This document shows, piece by piece, positions 8,365 to 18,600 of a stretch of DNA of 38,804 bases. Both the position numbers and the translations under genes were made by a program. The stretch's first letter is position 1. Every line of letters starts with the position of its first letter. The notes under the pieces are model-generated. The model saw only the letters and a program-made list of their open reading frames with translations. It was not told the origin of the DNA and ran no database searches. The stretch is from Propionispora hippei DSM 15287 (GTDB lineage: Bacteria; Bacillota; Negativicutes; Propionisporales; Propionisporaceae), in contig NZ_FQZD01000035.1 in assembly GCF_900141835.1 (NCBI RefSeq), forward strand, positions 1 to 38,804, written 5' to 3'.

Positions 8365-9144
8365 ATGAATAACCATAACCGTATACTTTTAAAAAATGTC
8401 AGCAAAATCTTTCCTGCCCCATCCGGGACAGTCACTGCATTAAAGGATATATCCGCTGAAATTAAGGAAAACGAATTTTTCTCCATTGTAGGACCCAGTG
8501 GCTGCGGCAAAACCACACTACTGCGTATTCTGGCCGGATTAAGCGAAGCATCGTCCGGCAATATTACTATTACAGCAGCAAACAATGACCGACCTGTCAA
8601 TTCCATGGTCTTTCAGGAACAGTCAATCTTTCCTTGGATGACAGTTTTAGATAACGTGGGATATGGGCTAAGAATGCGCGGCATCCCTAAAAAGGAAAGA
8701 GACCAAATTGCTAAACGATACATCGAAATGATTGGTTTAATCAGGTTTATCAATTCATATCCCAACCAATTATCGGGCGGAATGAAACAACGGGTCAGCG
8801 TTGCCCGCGCCTTTGCCAATGATCCGGAAATCCTCCTCATGGATGAACCCTTTGGCGCGCTGGATGAACAAAACAGAATCATCCTTCAAGAGGAACTACT
8901 GCGCATCTGGGAAACCACTCAAAAAACCACGGTTTTCATTACCCATAGTCTTGATGAAGCCATTTGCCTCAGTGACCGCATCTTAATTATGACCGCCAAC
9001 CCGGGAACCGTAAAAGAAATCATCACCGTCGACTTACCCCGTCCCCGTGACATCATTGCCATACGAACCACCACAGAATACAATCAAATTTTCCAAACAG
9101 TCTGGTCCATGTTGCGGGAAGAAGTACTAAAAAGAAATGAATAA
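8365..9144 (+). CDS. ABC transporter ATP-binding protein (SsuB/TauB type)
   Basis: A 259-residue ATPase. Motifs in order: Walker A GPSGCGKTT, Q-loop VFQEQS, signature LSGGMKQR, Walker B ILLMDEPFGALDE, H-loop THSLDEA. It powers the importer encoded just upstream, 19 bp after the permease stop. The ATG at 8365 is chosen because AGGAGG lies 8-9 nt ahead; an in-frame ATG at 8311 lies inside the permease gene. The operon ends at the hairpin that follows. Confidence 0.92.
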   Translation: MNNHNRILLKNVSKIFPAPSGTVTALKDISAEIKENEFFSIVGPSGCGKTTLLRILAGLSEASSGNITITAANNDRPVNSMVFQEQSIFPWMTVLDNVGYGLRMRGIPKKERDQIAKRYIEMIGLIRFINSYPNQLSGGMKQRVSVARAFANDPEILLMDEPFGALDEQNRIILQEELLRIWETTQKTTVFITHSLDEAICLSDRILIMTANPGTVKEIITVDLPRPRDIIAIRTTTEYNQIFQTVWSMLREEVLKRNE

Positions 9145-9158
9145 GCCTCTTATAAAAT

Positions 9159-9191
9159 GAAATTCCCGGTCCTTTTGCAGCCGGGAATTTC
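9159..9191. terminator. Bidirectional terminator between convergent genes
   Basis: Perfect 11-bp stem GAAATTCCCGG / CCGGGAATTTC. It lies between the ABC operon (plus) and the secreted-protein gene (minus), which converge here. Confidence 0.8.
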
Positions 9192-9198
9192 TTCATAT

Positions 9199-9669
9199 TC
9201 AGCGAAGAATTTTGAAACTATTGGACCGAGGATGCCAGTCGTCTTCTCCTCCATAAATCTTTTTCGGTGAAATTTTGTGTCCATCGACGAATAAGTCAAA
9301 ATCAACTCTATCTCCACCGTCAACCCTAAAATCAATTCCATCAGATGCGCCAATTGTTTCAAACCGAAATTCCAGCTTATGCCCAAAGGATGTAACCTTG
9401 TATCTGTCATCGTTTTCCAAACGCACACCGTGAACATTGACAAAGCGGCCATCAGTCCGCAGGACTCCTGTGTAAACATGATCCTGCCCTTTGGTAGTTG
9501 TTCTCAGATGCAGCCCCGCGTCATCATGCCAAATAAAATATCCTTGATTCTTCACTATATGGAAATCGTCAGGCCTTCCCTCCAGTTCAGGCGACCAGGC
9601 AAACGCACTGGTAGTCATCCCCATCATAAAAAGCCCCACCAAAGCTGAAAGCACTTTCTTGTTTCTCAT
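9199..9669 (-). CDS. Secreted protein of unknown function
   Basis: A 156-residue protein with a clear Sec signal peptide (MRNKKVLSALVGLFMMG..., likely cut after AFA at residue 24). The mature part is short and beta-rich, with blocks GYFIWHDDAGLHLRTTTKG, HVYTGVLRTDGRFVNV and FRVDGGDRVDFDLFVDG. I recall similar small exported proteins in Negativicutes, but no function is known to me. An AAGG-type ribosome binding site precedes the ATG. It appears monocistronic. Confidence 0.8.
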   Translation of the reverse strand: MRNKKVLSALVGLFMMGMTTSAFAWSPELEGRPDDFHIVKNQGYFIWHDDAGLHLRTTTKGQDHVYTGVLRTDGRFVNVHGVRLENDDRYKVTSFGHKLEFRFETIGASDGIDFRVDGGDRVDFDLFVDGHKISPKKIYGGEDDWHPRSNSFKILR

Positions 9670-9986
9670 AGAATATGCACACCTTTCCTCGTTTAATTCT
9701 CTGTATTTTGATTTTAGAGGAAAGACATGACAAATTTATGACAGTTATTGTTAGCTACTATTTATACTAAACGATCTATCCCTCGCAAGTAATAATAAAG
9801 TTAGTAACACTTCATTATACGCTTTATATCGACAAATAAAAAAGTGACAGCAGGTTTCGCAGGACTTAATCCTCAACCAATGGACTTTGAAAAATATCTG
9901 GAAATCCATAATAAACGAGAAGGTATTAATCAATCAAATCGTTCAAAAATCCTCTTTTCCCCACTAATTCTCATTTAATCTCAGAC
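9670..9986. other. Intergenic region, no gene seen
   Basis: A+T-rich. It should hold the promoter of the secreted-protein gene, but no clean -35/-10 pair stands out. A short open frame on the minus strand lacks a ribosome binding site and was not accepted. Confidence 0.5.
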
Positions 9987-10340
9987 CTATTTCCCCGCTT
10001 TGGGAATTACAATGCTATCTGGCATTAACTGACTGCCCTCTAACGGAACATGCCTGAAGATTTCATCCTTCGAAGCCTCGTCCCTAACCTTCTTATTACT
10101 TAATGCCTTGCGATAGTGAATAAAGGAACCTTTGTTTCCACATTCCGGGCAATAGGTGTTACTGCTCCTGTGTCTGTTGGCTTTCCATGAGAACAGATTA
10201 AAGTGAAGACCGCAGTATTGACATATAAAGCCGTTTACAAATACCCCTTCACGTTCCTTTTCTTTAACACCCACAGGCTTGTTTTCAGATAAACGCATAA
10301 GTTGTTTTTCCTGATTGTTACATTTGGATTCTTGTTCCAT
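9987..10340 (-). CDS. Zinc-finger-like hypothetical protein
   Basis: A 117-residue soluble protein. Residues about 39-70 form a zinc-binding pattern (CQYC, then HRSSNTYCPEC) flanked by charged segments. It has a strong AGGAGG ribosome binding site 7-8 nt before the ATG. Such ribbons can bind nucleic acid or serve as structural modules; no specific family is recognised. It is isolated from its neighbours. Confidence 0.7.
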   Translation of the reverse strand: MEQESKCNNQEKQLMRLSENKPVGVKEKEREGVFVNGFICQYCGLHFNLFSWKANRHRSSNTYCPECGNKGSFIHYRKALSNKKVRDEASKDEIFRHVPLEGSQLMPDSIVIPKAGK

Positions 10341-11075
10341 TAGTTAACCTCCTCAAAAGATAATCGTATTGTAAATTAGCTTAGAGTTGCTTAACAGGCA
10401 GTCATGCCCCTATGGTTATTGGGCTATCTCCTCCCCTTTTCAATCTAGTATATCTTGTTTTCAATGGTATTTTAACCATTACTTCTCCCCCTTGTAGTAT
10501 TGCAGTATTGATGTTTCTTAAAACTGGACCAAACTCCCAGCTTTATCCGATAGTCTATCCATAATTTTCAGGAATCCCCTTGCATTTCGTGCCAGATGAC
10601 CACTGTATTCTATATAAATCGGGTTGTCTTTTTTACTAAACATAAATTTCCTGAGTGGGATCTATTGCTTTCTTCCCTGCGATTTTTCTCTGAGAATACC
10701 TTCTCGTCCTCCAAGACCTTCAGGCTTCAACTTATTGTATATTACTTTGTTTTTTGCTGCCCGTATATAACCGATTTTCGTTCACTTAAAGCATCGCCGA
10801 GCTATCCGATTACATTATGGCGAAAATTATCCAAAATGTCGACTTTGAAAATTAGACAAAACTTAGCATTATCAGTAACCTTTTTCTCCTTTTATAGGTT
10901 CGTTCTCTTTTTGTCTATTTCATACAAATTGAGACAATGTAATGTTTCCCGAAAAAACCAACTACCAAATATTTCACTATGCTTATTAAGAAGTTTTTAA
11001 AAATTAACCTGTATTGTAGAAGCATAAGAAATTATGTTCACGTATTTCTTATAATATAAATCGGAGGCGACTATA
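10341..11075. other. 735-bp intergenic region, possibly decayed
   Basis: No convincing gene on either strand. Two short minus-strand frames are worth recording. One runs from about 10640 to 10515 (41 codons, starting MFSKKDNPIY). The other is a 25-codon frame near 10490-10413 with GGGGGAG 5 nt before its ATG (MVKIPLKTRY). A long plus-strand open frame at 10596-11000 has no ribosome binding site and odd composition. The region may be the wreck of an older gene or element. Confidence 0.35.
11024..11055 (+). promoter_or_regulatory. Possible operator and -10 box of the CAP-domain gene
   Basis: ATAAGAAAT and ATTTCTTAT form a 9-bp inverted repeat with an 11-nt spacer, overlapping a TATAAT at 11050-11055. 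No good -35 is present, so an activator or repressor site is possible. Confidence 0.35.
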
Positions 11076-11936
11076 TTGAAAAAATTGCACCACGATGTAA
11101 CCCTGGGATTATTGAGTACAACTTTAGGATTATACATGATGACGGCATCAGCATTACCGGTCTATGCGGCCAACTCACAGCAGCAAGTTTTTTATAATAC
11201 GGCAAAGACAAGTAATTCTGTAATTCCAAGCAGCCAAAACCAAACTGCGAACAACGTCGCGCAAGATCCACTGCAAGTAGTTAAAGCTTCGGCCAATAAG
11301 CTGGGTTTCAATGCCAAAACAGATACATTCTCCTTAGTCAAGAAATCGGCTACACAAGCAATTGTTTCAGTTAATCACCAACATGGTATTTATAATGTTG
11401 TTTTGCAGTTGAATAATAATAAGACGCAATGGAATATTAGCTCCATTACCAAAATAAACGACTCGAAAAACAACTCTTCAAGTACTGTTAGCCCTAAAAC
11501 CAATAACGGAAGTTCATCCGGAACGACAGGAACGTCAGCAACAACGACCTCCGACGTTAGCGCTGCAGAACAGCAGGCTGCCCAGCTTATGAATGCCGAT
11601 CGGAGAGCGAACGGTTTGGCGGATTTAAAAGTAAGTTCCGCATTAACCGCAGTAGCACGGAGCCACTCACAAGATATGGTCACCCGTAGCTTCTTTTCAC
11701 ATACCAACCCCGATGGAAAAACATTTACTGACCGTTTAACAGCAGCCGGTATCTCTTATACCGCGGCAGGCGAAAATATTGCAGAGAATACTAGTGTTGA
11801 GGCGGCCGAAACTGCTTTTATGAATAGTTCAGGCCACCGTGCAAATATACTAAACGCCAATTACACTACAGTCGGTATTGGTGTGGCGTATGACAGTCAG
11901 GGCAAAGTGTATGTAACCCAAGACTTTATTAAGTAA
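11076..11936 (+). CDS. Secreted CAP-domain (SCP/PR1, YkwD-like) protein
   Basis: A 286-residue exported protein. The signal peptide spans about residues 1-31 (cut near VYAA). A low-complexity Ser/Thr/Asn linker (about 130-160) leads to a C-terminal CAP domain: AAQLMNADRRANGLADLKVS, ARSHSQDMVTRSFFSHTNPD, AGENIAENTS and SGHRANILNANYTTVGIGVA. Bacterial CAP proteins of this type are secreted or spore-associated; their biochemical role is poorly defined. The start is TTG, fixed by CGGAGG 7-8 nt upstream. It is followed by a strong terminator. Confidence 0.88.
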   Translation: MKKLHHDVTLGLLSTTLGLYMMTASALPVYAANSQQQVFYNTAKTSNSVIPSSQNQTANNVAQDPLQVVKASANKLGFNAKTDTFSLVKKSATQAIVSVNHQHGIYNVVLQLNNNKTQWNISSITKINDSKNNSSSTVSPKTNNGSSSGTTGTSATTTSDVSAAEQQAAQLMNADRRANGLADLKVSSALTAVARSHSQDMVTRSFFSHTNPDGKTFTDRLTAAGISYTAAGENIAENTSVEAAETAFMNSSGHRANILNANYTTVGIGVAYDSQGKVYVTQDFIK

Positions 11937-12032
11937 TTTAATGATGTAACCATGAAATGCTCACCTAAATATTACTGAAAAGATATTACGCTGGACTTGT
12001 TAACGCCGATGAGTCCATTGCCTTCCAAATTA

Positions 12033-12069
12033 CTAAAAGCCTTCTAACGATTTGTTAGAAGGCTTTTAG
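12033..12069. terminator. Strong terminator after the CAP gene
   Basis: Perfect 16-bp stem CTAAAAGCCTTCTAAC / GTTAGAAGGCTTTTAG with a 5-nt loop. It is symmetrical, so it can also stop minus-strand transcription. Confidence 0.85.
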
Positions 12070-12075
12070 CTTTAT

Positions 12076-12120
12076 TGGCGCGGGCAACGCGAGATTTGAA
12101 CTTTCAAACCGTAGCTCGGG
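12076..12120 (-). pseudogene. Possible tRNA 3'-end remnant
   Basis: On the minus strand this reads as a degraded T-arm (loop GTTCAAATC) followed by GCCCGCGCCA, like the 3' end of a tRNA with encoded CCA. The T-stem no longer pairs well and no 5' half is present. Tentative. Confidence 0.3.
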
Positions 12121-12162
12121 TACAAATAATGATTACCTCATTATTTCCCATGAAATTAAATA

Positions 12163-12185
12163 GCTCTCAGCAAATCGCTGAGAGC
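12163..12185 (-). terminator. Terminator of the Trp-Gly-Asp tRNA unit
   Basis: Perfect 9-bp stem GCTCTCAGC / GCTGAGAGC with a 5-nt loop, then TATTTAATTT on the minus strand. Confidence 0.8.
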
Positions 12186-12196
12186 CTTGTGTTTTC

Positions 12197-12272
12197 TGGC
12201 AGGGGCAGAAGGACTTGAACCCTCAACCAACGGTTTTGGAGACCGCTACTCTACCAATTGAGCTATACCCCT
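12197..12272 (-). tRNA. tRNA-Trp (CCA)
   Basis: Acceptor AGGGGTA / TGCCCCT, anticodon loop CTCCAAA (CCA), discriminator G, encoded CCA. Confidence 0.95.
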
Positions 12273-12277
12273 AGATA

Positions 12278-12352
12278 TGGAGCGGAAAACGAGATTCGAA
12301 CTCGCGACCCTCGCCTTGGCAAGGCGATGCTCTACCACTGAGCTACTTCCGC
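12278..12352 (-). tRNA. tRNA-Gly (GCC), second copy
   Basis: Anticodon GCC, encoded CCA. Identical in sequence to the copy at 4862-4936. Confidence 0.95.
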
Positions 12353-12444
12353 AGATTTTATTTCTTTACCACGCATATAATTTTACTATATTATTTTAAT
12401 TATGTCAAGCATGTTTTTTATTTAAATTACTAGAAATGATAGCG

Positions 12445-12520
12445 TGGCGACCCGGAAGGGACTTGAACCCTCGATCTCCGCCGTGACAGGGCGGCATGTT
12501 AACCACTACACCACCGGGCC
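12445..12520 (-). tRNA. tRNA-Asp (GTC), second copy
   Basis: Anticodon GTC, encoded CCA. Identical to the copy at 5029-5104. Confidence 0.95.
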
Positions 12521-12548
12521 AAACACAGTTTTAACAACTGCAATAATC

Positions 12549-12577
12549 ATCATATCATAAGCTGGAAAAAAACTCAA
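12549..12577 (-). promoter_or_regulatory. Promoter of the Asp-Gly-Trp tRNA unit
   Basis: Minus-strand TTGAGT, 17-bp spacer, TATGAT, about 28 bp before tRNA-Asp. Confidence 0.75.
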
Positions 12578-12598
12578 TCCTCTTTAAACTAAATTATT

Positions 12599-12629
12599 CC
12601 CCCCTGCCATTTCAACCATAGCAGGGAGG
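12599..12629 (-). terminator. Likely terminator of the pyr operon
   Basis: CCTCCCTGC pairs with GCAGGGGGG (one G-T pair) across a 13-nt loop, followed by AATAATTTAG on the minus strand. It lies 11 bp after the pyrE stop. The T-run is weak. Confidence 0.55.
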
Positions 12630-12640
12630 ACAATTTACCC

Positions 12641-13213
12641 TTACAATTTACGGCTTCCCCTTTTGGTAAACGGTTTTCCCGCCGCACAAAGCGGACATTG
12701 TTCTGCCGTATAAGTGTCCACTGTCAGATGCAGAAGAGCCTGCGACGGTATCCCAAAGTCCACCTTGCCACCACTTCTGTCAACCAGCATACCGACTGCT
12801 ACCGGTGTGCCGCCCTGTTGACGAACTACGGAAATAACTTCATCTACCGAACCGCCGGTGGTTACGATATCTTCCACAATAAGCACACGTTCGCCTGGTT
12901 TGATAACAAACCCCCGGCGAAGTGTCATCTTGCCATTTTCTCTTTCCGTAAAAATAGCCCGGGTCCCCAAGTTTTTCCCGACTTCATGGGCCAATAAAAC
13001 GCCGCCTGTTACCGGTCCAACAACCAGTTCGATATGATCATTTACAAATCTTGCCGCCAGCGCGGCGCACAGTTTCGCCGTGTATTCCGGATATTGCAGG
13101 ACTTGAAATTTTTCTACATACAAAGGGCTATGCAAGCCGGAGGTCAGTAAAAAGTGCCCTTCCATAATAGCCCCTGAATCAACAAATAACTGTCTTACTT
13201 CTGCTTCATTCAT
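12641..13213 (-). CDS. pyrE: Orotate phosphoribosyltransferase
   Basis: A 190-residue cytosolic enzyme that joins orotate to PRPP, giving OMP, the fifth step of UMP synthesis. The PRPP-binding loop is VLIVEDIVTTGGS (about residues 109-121). TSGLHSPLYVEKFQ and TERENGKMTLRRGF are further family blocks. The C-terminus carries CPLC, seen in the longer PyrE variants. The ribosome binding site GGAGG lies inside the end of pyrF, and the genes are one base apart, so translation is probably coupled. Last gene of the operon. Confidence 0.95.
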   Translation of the reverse strand: MNEAEVRQLFVDSGAIMEGHFLLTSGLHSPLYVEKFQVLQYPEYTAKLCAALAARFVNDHIELVVGPVTGGVLLAHEVGKNLGTRAIFTERENGKMTLRRGFVIKPGERVLIVEDIVTTGGSVDEVISVVRQQGGTPVAVGMLVDRSGGKVDFGIPSQALLHLTVDTYTAEQCPLCAAGKPFTKRGSRKL

Positions 13214-13214
13214 C

Positions 13215-13931
13215 TTAGACAGCCTCCATCTCTTTGCAAATTTCCAGAGCAGCAGTCCGTGGATCGGCGGCTGCCGTAATCGGACGCCCGATGACCAAAT
13301 GGTGGGCGCCTTGTTTCAAGGCCTCCCGCGGTGTGGCAATCCGGCTCTGATCGTTGATAGCCGCGCCTTGCGGTCTAACCCCCGGAGTTACGATGATGAA
13401 CCGTTCGCCACAAGCTGCACGGATGGCTTCCGCTTCCTGCGGTGAAGCGACCACACCGTCAATTCCGGCAGACTGTGCCAGTTTTGCCAAATGTACAACA
13501 TGCTCTTTAATACTCATATCATGCCGTAAATTAGCCCAGTCTGCAGCGTCGATACTGGTCAGTACGGTAACAGCAATTAACGCAGGCCGGGAAACTTCCA
13601 ACTGAGCCGCCTTATTCGCAACTGCCTGGCTGGCCGCTTTCATCATAGCCAAGCCACCGGAAGCGTGAATATTCAGCATGGAAGCGCCAAGTTCGGTCAG
13701 TACGCCCAAGCTCTGCGCTACCGTGTTTGGTATGTCATGCAGCTTCAGATCCAGGAATACATCTTTATTCAGACTGCGTAAATAGGCGATAACCTCTCTG
13801 CCGGTACTGTAATAAAGCTCCATTCCCACTTTATAATAGCTTACGGAATCACCCAGTTTTTCTACCAAATTTCTGACCTGGTTCATATTCGGCACATCCA
13901 GTGCCACGATTAATCGCTTATCTCCCACCAA
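13215..13931 (-). CDS. pyrF: Orotidine 5'-phosphate decarboxylase
   Basis: A 238-residue TIM-barrel enzyme that decarboxylates OMP to UMP, the last step of the pathway. The catalytic charged network is seen as DLKLHDIPNT (D61, K63, D66). VTPGVRPQG and HHLVIGRPIT give the phosphate-binding end. The start is taken as TTG at 13931 (GGGGAG about 10 nt upstream); the GTG right after it is an alternative. It follows pyrD after 22 bp. Confidence 0.95.
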   Translation of the reverse strand: MVGDKRLIVALDVPNMNQVRNLVEKLGDSVSYYKVGMELYYSTGREVIAYLRSLNKDVFLDLKLHDIPNTVAQSLGVLTELGASMLNIHASGGLAMMKAASQAVANKAAQLEVSRPALIAVTVLTSIDAADWANLRHDMSIKEHVVHLAKLAQSAGIDGVVASPQEAEAIRAACGERFIIVTPGVRPQGAAINDQSRIATPREALKQGAHHLVIGRPITAAADPRTAALEICKEMEAV

Positions 13932-13953
13932 TGGCGCGTCACTCCCCTACCGG

Positions 13954-14877
13954 TTAGTTTACCTTCAGTTTTCCCACAACATCCTGTATGCAGCTCAAAT
14001 CACGTTCCACTACATATTCTTCCAATCCGGTTACCACTTTTTCTATCGTCTGGGGATCAACAAAATTTGCCGTTCCCACCATGACGGCACTGGCCCCGGC
14101 AAGCATAAACTCAATGGCGTCCTCCGCCGTCATGATACCGCCCATGCCAATGACCGGAATCTTTACCGCCTGACAAACTTGCCAGACCATCCGAAGTGCC
14201 ACCGGTTTGACTGCCGGCCCGGAAAGGCCGCCCACTACATTGCCCAGTACGGGACGCCAGCTATGAATATCCACCGCCATCCCCACCAGAGTATTGATTA
14301 ACGAGATAGCATCGGAACCGGCGGCTTCTACAGCCAACGCCATAGCCACAATATCGGTGACATTGGGTGACAGCTTGGTTATAACCGGCAAAGCCGTATT
14401 CGCCTTCACCGTTTTTACTACGGCCGCTGCACTGTCGCCGTTTGTTCCGAACGCAATCCCCCCCTCTTTTACATTGGGGCAGGATATATTAATCTCAATA
14501 CCGGCAATGCCTGTTTTATCCAGTCGTTTAGCCAGTTCTCCGTATTCTTCCACTGTATTACCGGAAATATTGACAAGTACCGGAACATCAAAATCTCGCA
14601 GCGTTGGTAAAATATCATCAATTAAAGCTTCCACCCCGGGATTCTCCAACCCGATTGCGTTAAGTATCCCTGCTGGAGTCTCGGCAATCCGCCGGCCGCA
14701 ATTGCCGGCCCTTGGCTTCAAGGTTATACCTTTGACCACGATGGCACCGATTTGGTTTAAATCAAGAAATTCCCGGTACTCAACCCCAAACCCAAAGGTA
14801 CCTGATGCAGCCATCACCGGATTTTTCATCCTTATTCCGGCCACTTCAGTTTGTAACATATGCTTAGGCTTGCTCAT
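13954..14877 (-). CDS. pyrD: Dihydroorotate dehydrogenase, class 1B catalytic subunit
   Basis: A 307-residue FMN-containing subunit that oxidises dihydroorotate to orotate. Class 1B is shown by the active-site cysteine in [12 protein letters not shown] (C133) and by the partner PyrK encoded immediately upstream, which passes electrons to NAD. FMN-binding blocks [19 protein letters not shown] and AVMVGTANF are present. It overlaps pyrK by 4 bp (ATGA), typical of coupled subunits of one complex. Confidence 0.95.
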   Translation of the reverse strand: MSKPKHMLQTEVAGIRMKNPVMAASGTFGFGVEYREFLDLNQIGAIVVKGITLKPRAGNCGRRIAETPAGILNAIGLENPGVEALIDDILPTLRDFDVPVLVNISGNTVEEYGELAKRLDKTGIAGIEINISCPNVKEGGIAFGTNGDSAAAVVKTVKANTALPVITKLSPNVTDIVAMALAVEAAGSDAISLINTLVGMAVDIHSWRPVLGNVVGGLSGPAVKPVALRMVWQVCQAVKIPVIGMGGIMTAEDAIEFMLAGASAVMVGTANFVDPQTIEKVVTGLEEYVVERDLSCIQDVVGKLKVN

Positions 14878-15641
14878 AGAACAACCTCCCCCGACCAGAA
14901 AACAGGACCATCCGTACAGGTCTTCTTTCTGGGTCCTTTCGTGGCTTCACAGGTGCAGGACAGGCAAGCCCCGACACCGCAGGCCATATATTCCTCCAAC
15001 GAGACCTGGCAGGGAATTTTGTAGGTCGCAGCATAGTTCGCCACACCGGCCATCATCCGGCTTGGCCCACAGGTATAGATCATATCGAAGGACTTACTTC
15101 TCAGCAGTTCCGGCAATAGATCCAGTGTTATGCCACGCTGTCCCAGACTGCCGTCGTCGGTGGTAATATGAAGGTTTTCACACAAGCTCTTGAAAATACC
15201 GCTCCAAAACATCTCCTGTTCTGTCCGGCCACCCATCAGCACCGTTACCGGATTAGGACACAGGGTAGCCGCCAAATAAACCAATGGCGCCAGCCCCATG
15301 CCTCCACCAACCAGCAGCGGCCGTTTCCCTTGCAAAGTAAAGCCGTTGCCCAATGGCCCCATGCAATTGAGCAGATCACCGGGTTTCAAACGGGCCAGAA
15401 GCTGCGTGCCTCTCCCGACAACACGATAGATCAGATAGATCGTTCCATTAGCCCGGTCCACATTGGAAATACTGATCGGACGCCTGAGCAGCGGTTCGTA
15501 GCAATCCGCTACCCGGATATGCACAAACTGCCCCGGTACGGTTTGTTCAGCAATGTCCGGTGCCTGAAGAACCAACTGTTTTACCTGACTGGTTATGTTA
15601 GTATGCCTGACAACCGTCGCCTTCACTACCAGTTTAGGCAA
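14874..15641 (-). CDS. pyrK: Dihydroorotate dehydrogenase electron-transfer subunit
   Basis: A 255-residue iron-sulfur flavoprotein partner of class 1B PyrD. The FAD domain shows RRPISIS, the NAD domain shows [16 protein letters not shown], and the C-terminal 2Fe-2S site shows [15 protein letters not shown] with a later Cys in [10 protein letters not shown]. The start is placed at a TTG because GGAGG lies 8 nt upstream. An in-frame ATG at 15647 sits only 2 nt from that site. The gene overlaps the end of carB by 8 bp. Confidence 0.92.
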   Translation of the reverse strand: MPKLVVKATVVRHTNITSQVKQLVLQAPDIAEQTVPGQFVHIRVADCYEPLLRRPISISNVDRANGTIYLIYRVVGRGTQLLARLKPGDLLNCMGPLGNGFTLQGKRPLLVGGGMGLAPLVYLAATLCPNPVTVLMGGRTEQEMFWSGIFKSLCENLHITTDDGSLGQRGITLDLLPELLRSKSFDMIYTCGPSRMMAGVANYAATYKIPCQVSLEEYMACGVGACLSCTCEATKGPRKKTCTDGPVFWSGEVVL

Positions 15642-18600
15642 GATCATCGCCTCCGCCCACATAATCCTGTAAAGCCAACGCGTAAATCAAGCGGCGTTCC
15701 CGCATAAAGCCCAGCACCTCCAGTACTTCCTGTGCCGTATCGATCGAAGTCAGACAAGGAATCGCATGCTCTACTGTTGCCCGGCGAATTTTAAAACCGT
15801 CGCTTTGCTGCTGTTTGCCATGAGTGATCGTGTTGACCACCATGTTGATTTTTCCTGTTTTGATCATCTGAATGATATCGGCTGAATGTTCATGCACTTT
15901 TTGCACCGTATCCACCGCTAGACCCAGCGATTGTAGATACTTCGCCGTTCCGGCCGTAGAAACCAGTTTGTAGCCCAATTCGGCAAAGCCTCTAGCCAGT
16001 TCGCCGGCTTCCTGTTTGTCCTTGTCAGCCACGGTGAACAGAATGGTCCCATACTCAGGAATATTCATACCGGCAGCCACAATTGCCTTATATAGCGCTC
16101 TGGCATAGTGATAATCAGTACCCATAACTTCACCGGTGGACTTCATTTCCGGCCCCAGCGAGATATCTACCTGCTGCATCTTGGCAAAGGAGAATACGGG
16201 AGCTTTCACAGCCGTATAGGGTTTAGCCGGCAGTAAGCCCGATTGATAGCCAAGGGAAGCCAAGGTCGCCCCCATCGCCACTCTTGTAGCCACGTTAACC
16301 ATCGGTATATCCGTTACCTTGCTTAAAAAAGGAATGGTCCGGCTGGAGCGTGGGTTTACCTCAATAACATACACCTCTTCATCAACCACTACATACTGAA
16401 TATTGATAAGTCCTTTAACCCGCAGGCTTCTGGCCAGACGCTGCGTATAGTTAACAACCGTAGCCAGCACCTTTTTCGACAAGGTTTGGGTTGGATATAC
16501 GGCGATGCTGTCGCCGGAGTGAACACCCGCCCGCTCCACATGCTCCATGATGCCCGGGATAAAGACATCGGTTCCGTCGGAAATCGCATCTACCTCTACT
16601 TCCGTTCCTTGCATATAGCGGTCCACCAGCACCGGATGCTCCGGCGAAGCCTTAACCGCCCGGCCCATGTAATCTTTAAGCTCGGTTTCGTTATAGACAA
16701 TTTCCATCGCGCGTCCTCCCAGTACATAGGACGGACGAACGACTACAGGATACTCAATCTCTGCCGCGGCGGTTATGGCATCTTCCGTATTGGTAACGGT
16801 AGTTCCTTTCGGACGTGGTATGCCGCTTTGCTCAAGTACCTCGTCAAATTTTTCCCGGTCTTCGGCCCGGTCGATGTCTTCCACGCTGGTACCCATGATT
16901 TTAACGCCGGCCTTGGCCAGCGGTTCGGCCAGATTAATGGCGGTTTGACCGCCAAACTGTACAATAACGCCTTCCGGTTCCTCTTTATCGATAATATTTA
17001 ATACATCCTCCGGGGTAAGCGGTTCGAAATACAGTCTGTCCGACGTATCAAAGTCGGTGCTTACCGTTTCCGGGTTGTTATTAATGATAATGGATTCAAT
17101 GCCCATTTCCCGTAAAGCCCACACGGAGTGAACCGAGCAATAATCAAACTCTACTCCCTGTCCGATGCGGATCGGACCGGACCCCAGCACAATGATTTTA
17201 CGCCGGTCGGTGATGCTGACCTCATCCTCCTGGGCGTAGGTCGAATAGTAGTAGGGAGTCACCGCTTCAAATTCTGCCGCGCAGGTATCCACCATTTTGT
17301 AGCAAGGAACAATCTGCTGACTTTTGCGCAGCTTTCTGATTTCATCAATTGGCTGCTGTCTAATCCCGCCAATCGTTTTATCGGCAAAGCCCATCTTTTT
17401 GGCTTTCAGCATTAGTTCCGGCGCCAAGGCCTCCTCTTTCAGGCGCGTTTCCATTTGTACGATATTCAGTATTTTTTGCAGGAAAAACTCGTCAATTCCG
17501 GTAATCCGGTGAATTTCATCCACGCTGATCCCACGCCGCAGTGCTTCCGCCACTACAAATAACCGTTCATCATTGGCCTCGCTCAAATTAGCATGTATCT
17601 CTTCGGTTGACAACTTTGCCAGTTCGGGAATGCCGACATGATGCAGGCCGATTTCCAGCGAACGGACCGCTTTCAGTAAAGCCGCCTCAAACGTCCGGTC
17701 GATGGACATAACCTCACCGGTGGCTTTCATCTGGGTCCCCAGAATCCGATCGGCGGAAATAAACTTGTCAAAGGGCCATCTTGGGAATTTAACCACCAGG
17801 TAATCCAGAGTAGGCTCAAAGCAGGCCATCGTCTTCTGGGTTACCGCATTTTGAATTTCATCCAGATGATAGCCTATCGCAATCTTAGTAGCCACTTTGG
17901 CAATCGGATATCCCGTAGCCTTAGAAGCCAGGGCGCTGGACCGGCTAACCCGGGGATTGACTTCAATGACATAATAGCGGCTGCTGTTAGGGTCCAGGGC
18001 GTACTGTGCATTGCAGCCGCCTTCGATGCCCAGTTCACGGATAATCCGAAGTGATGCACTGCGCAGCATTTGATATTCATGGTCGGTTAAGGTTTGCGTA
18101 GGTGCAACAACGATACTGTCACCGGTATGAATGCCCACGGGATCAAAGTTTTCCATATTACAAACGGTAATGCAGTTGTTGGCGGCATCCCGCATGACTT
18201 CGTACTCAATTTCCTTCCAGCCGGCCACACTGCGTTCAATCAACACTTGACCAATCATACTGTATTTCAAACCGCGGTTTACTACATCAATCAGTTCTTC
18301 CGTGTTGTTTACAATTCCGCCGCCGGTTCCCCCCAGAGTATAAGCGGGACGCACAATAATCGGAAAACCGATTTGATCGGCAAAGGCTTTGGCGCTCTCT
18401 ATGTCTTCCACAATCGTACTTTCCGGGATGGGCTCACCGATCTTTTGCATCGTCAATTTAAACAATTCCCGGTCTTCCGCTTTTTTGATCGCTTCCAGTG
18501 ATGTCCCCAACAGTTCGGCTTTATATTTTTCCAGTACACCCCGCTCGGCCAGTTTTACCGCCAGATTCAAGCCGGCCTGACCGCCCAGCGTTGCCAGTAC

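Noticed and set aside
10596-11000. 134-codon plus-strand frame
   Set aside because: No ribosome binding site and a composition rich in Phe, Ser and Leu without domain-like pattern.
11985-12030. Hammerhead-ribozyme-like string (GATGAGTCC) inside a 6-bp pairing of TGGACT with AGTCCA
   Set aside because: The conserved CTGATGA core is not complete and no GAAA segment with a matching stem is present, so the fold cannot form.
14294-15166. 290-codon plus-strand open frame opposite pyrD and pyrK
   Set aside because: Antisense shadow of two well-supported genes, with no start signal of its own.
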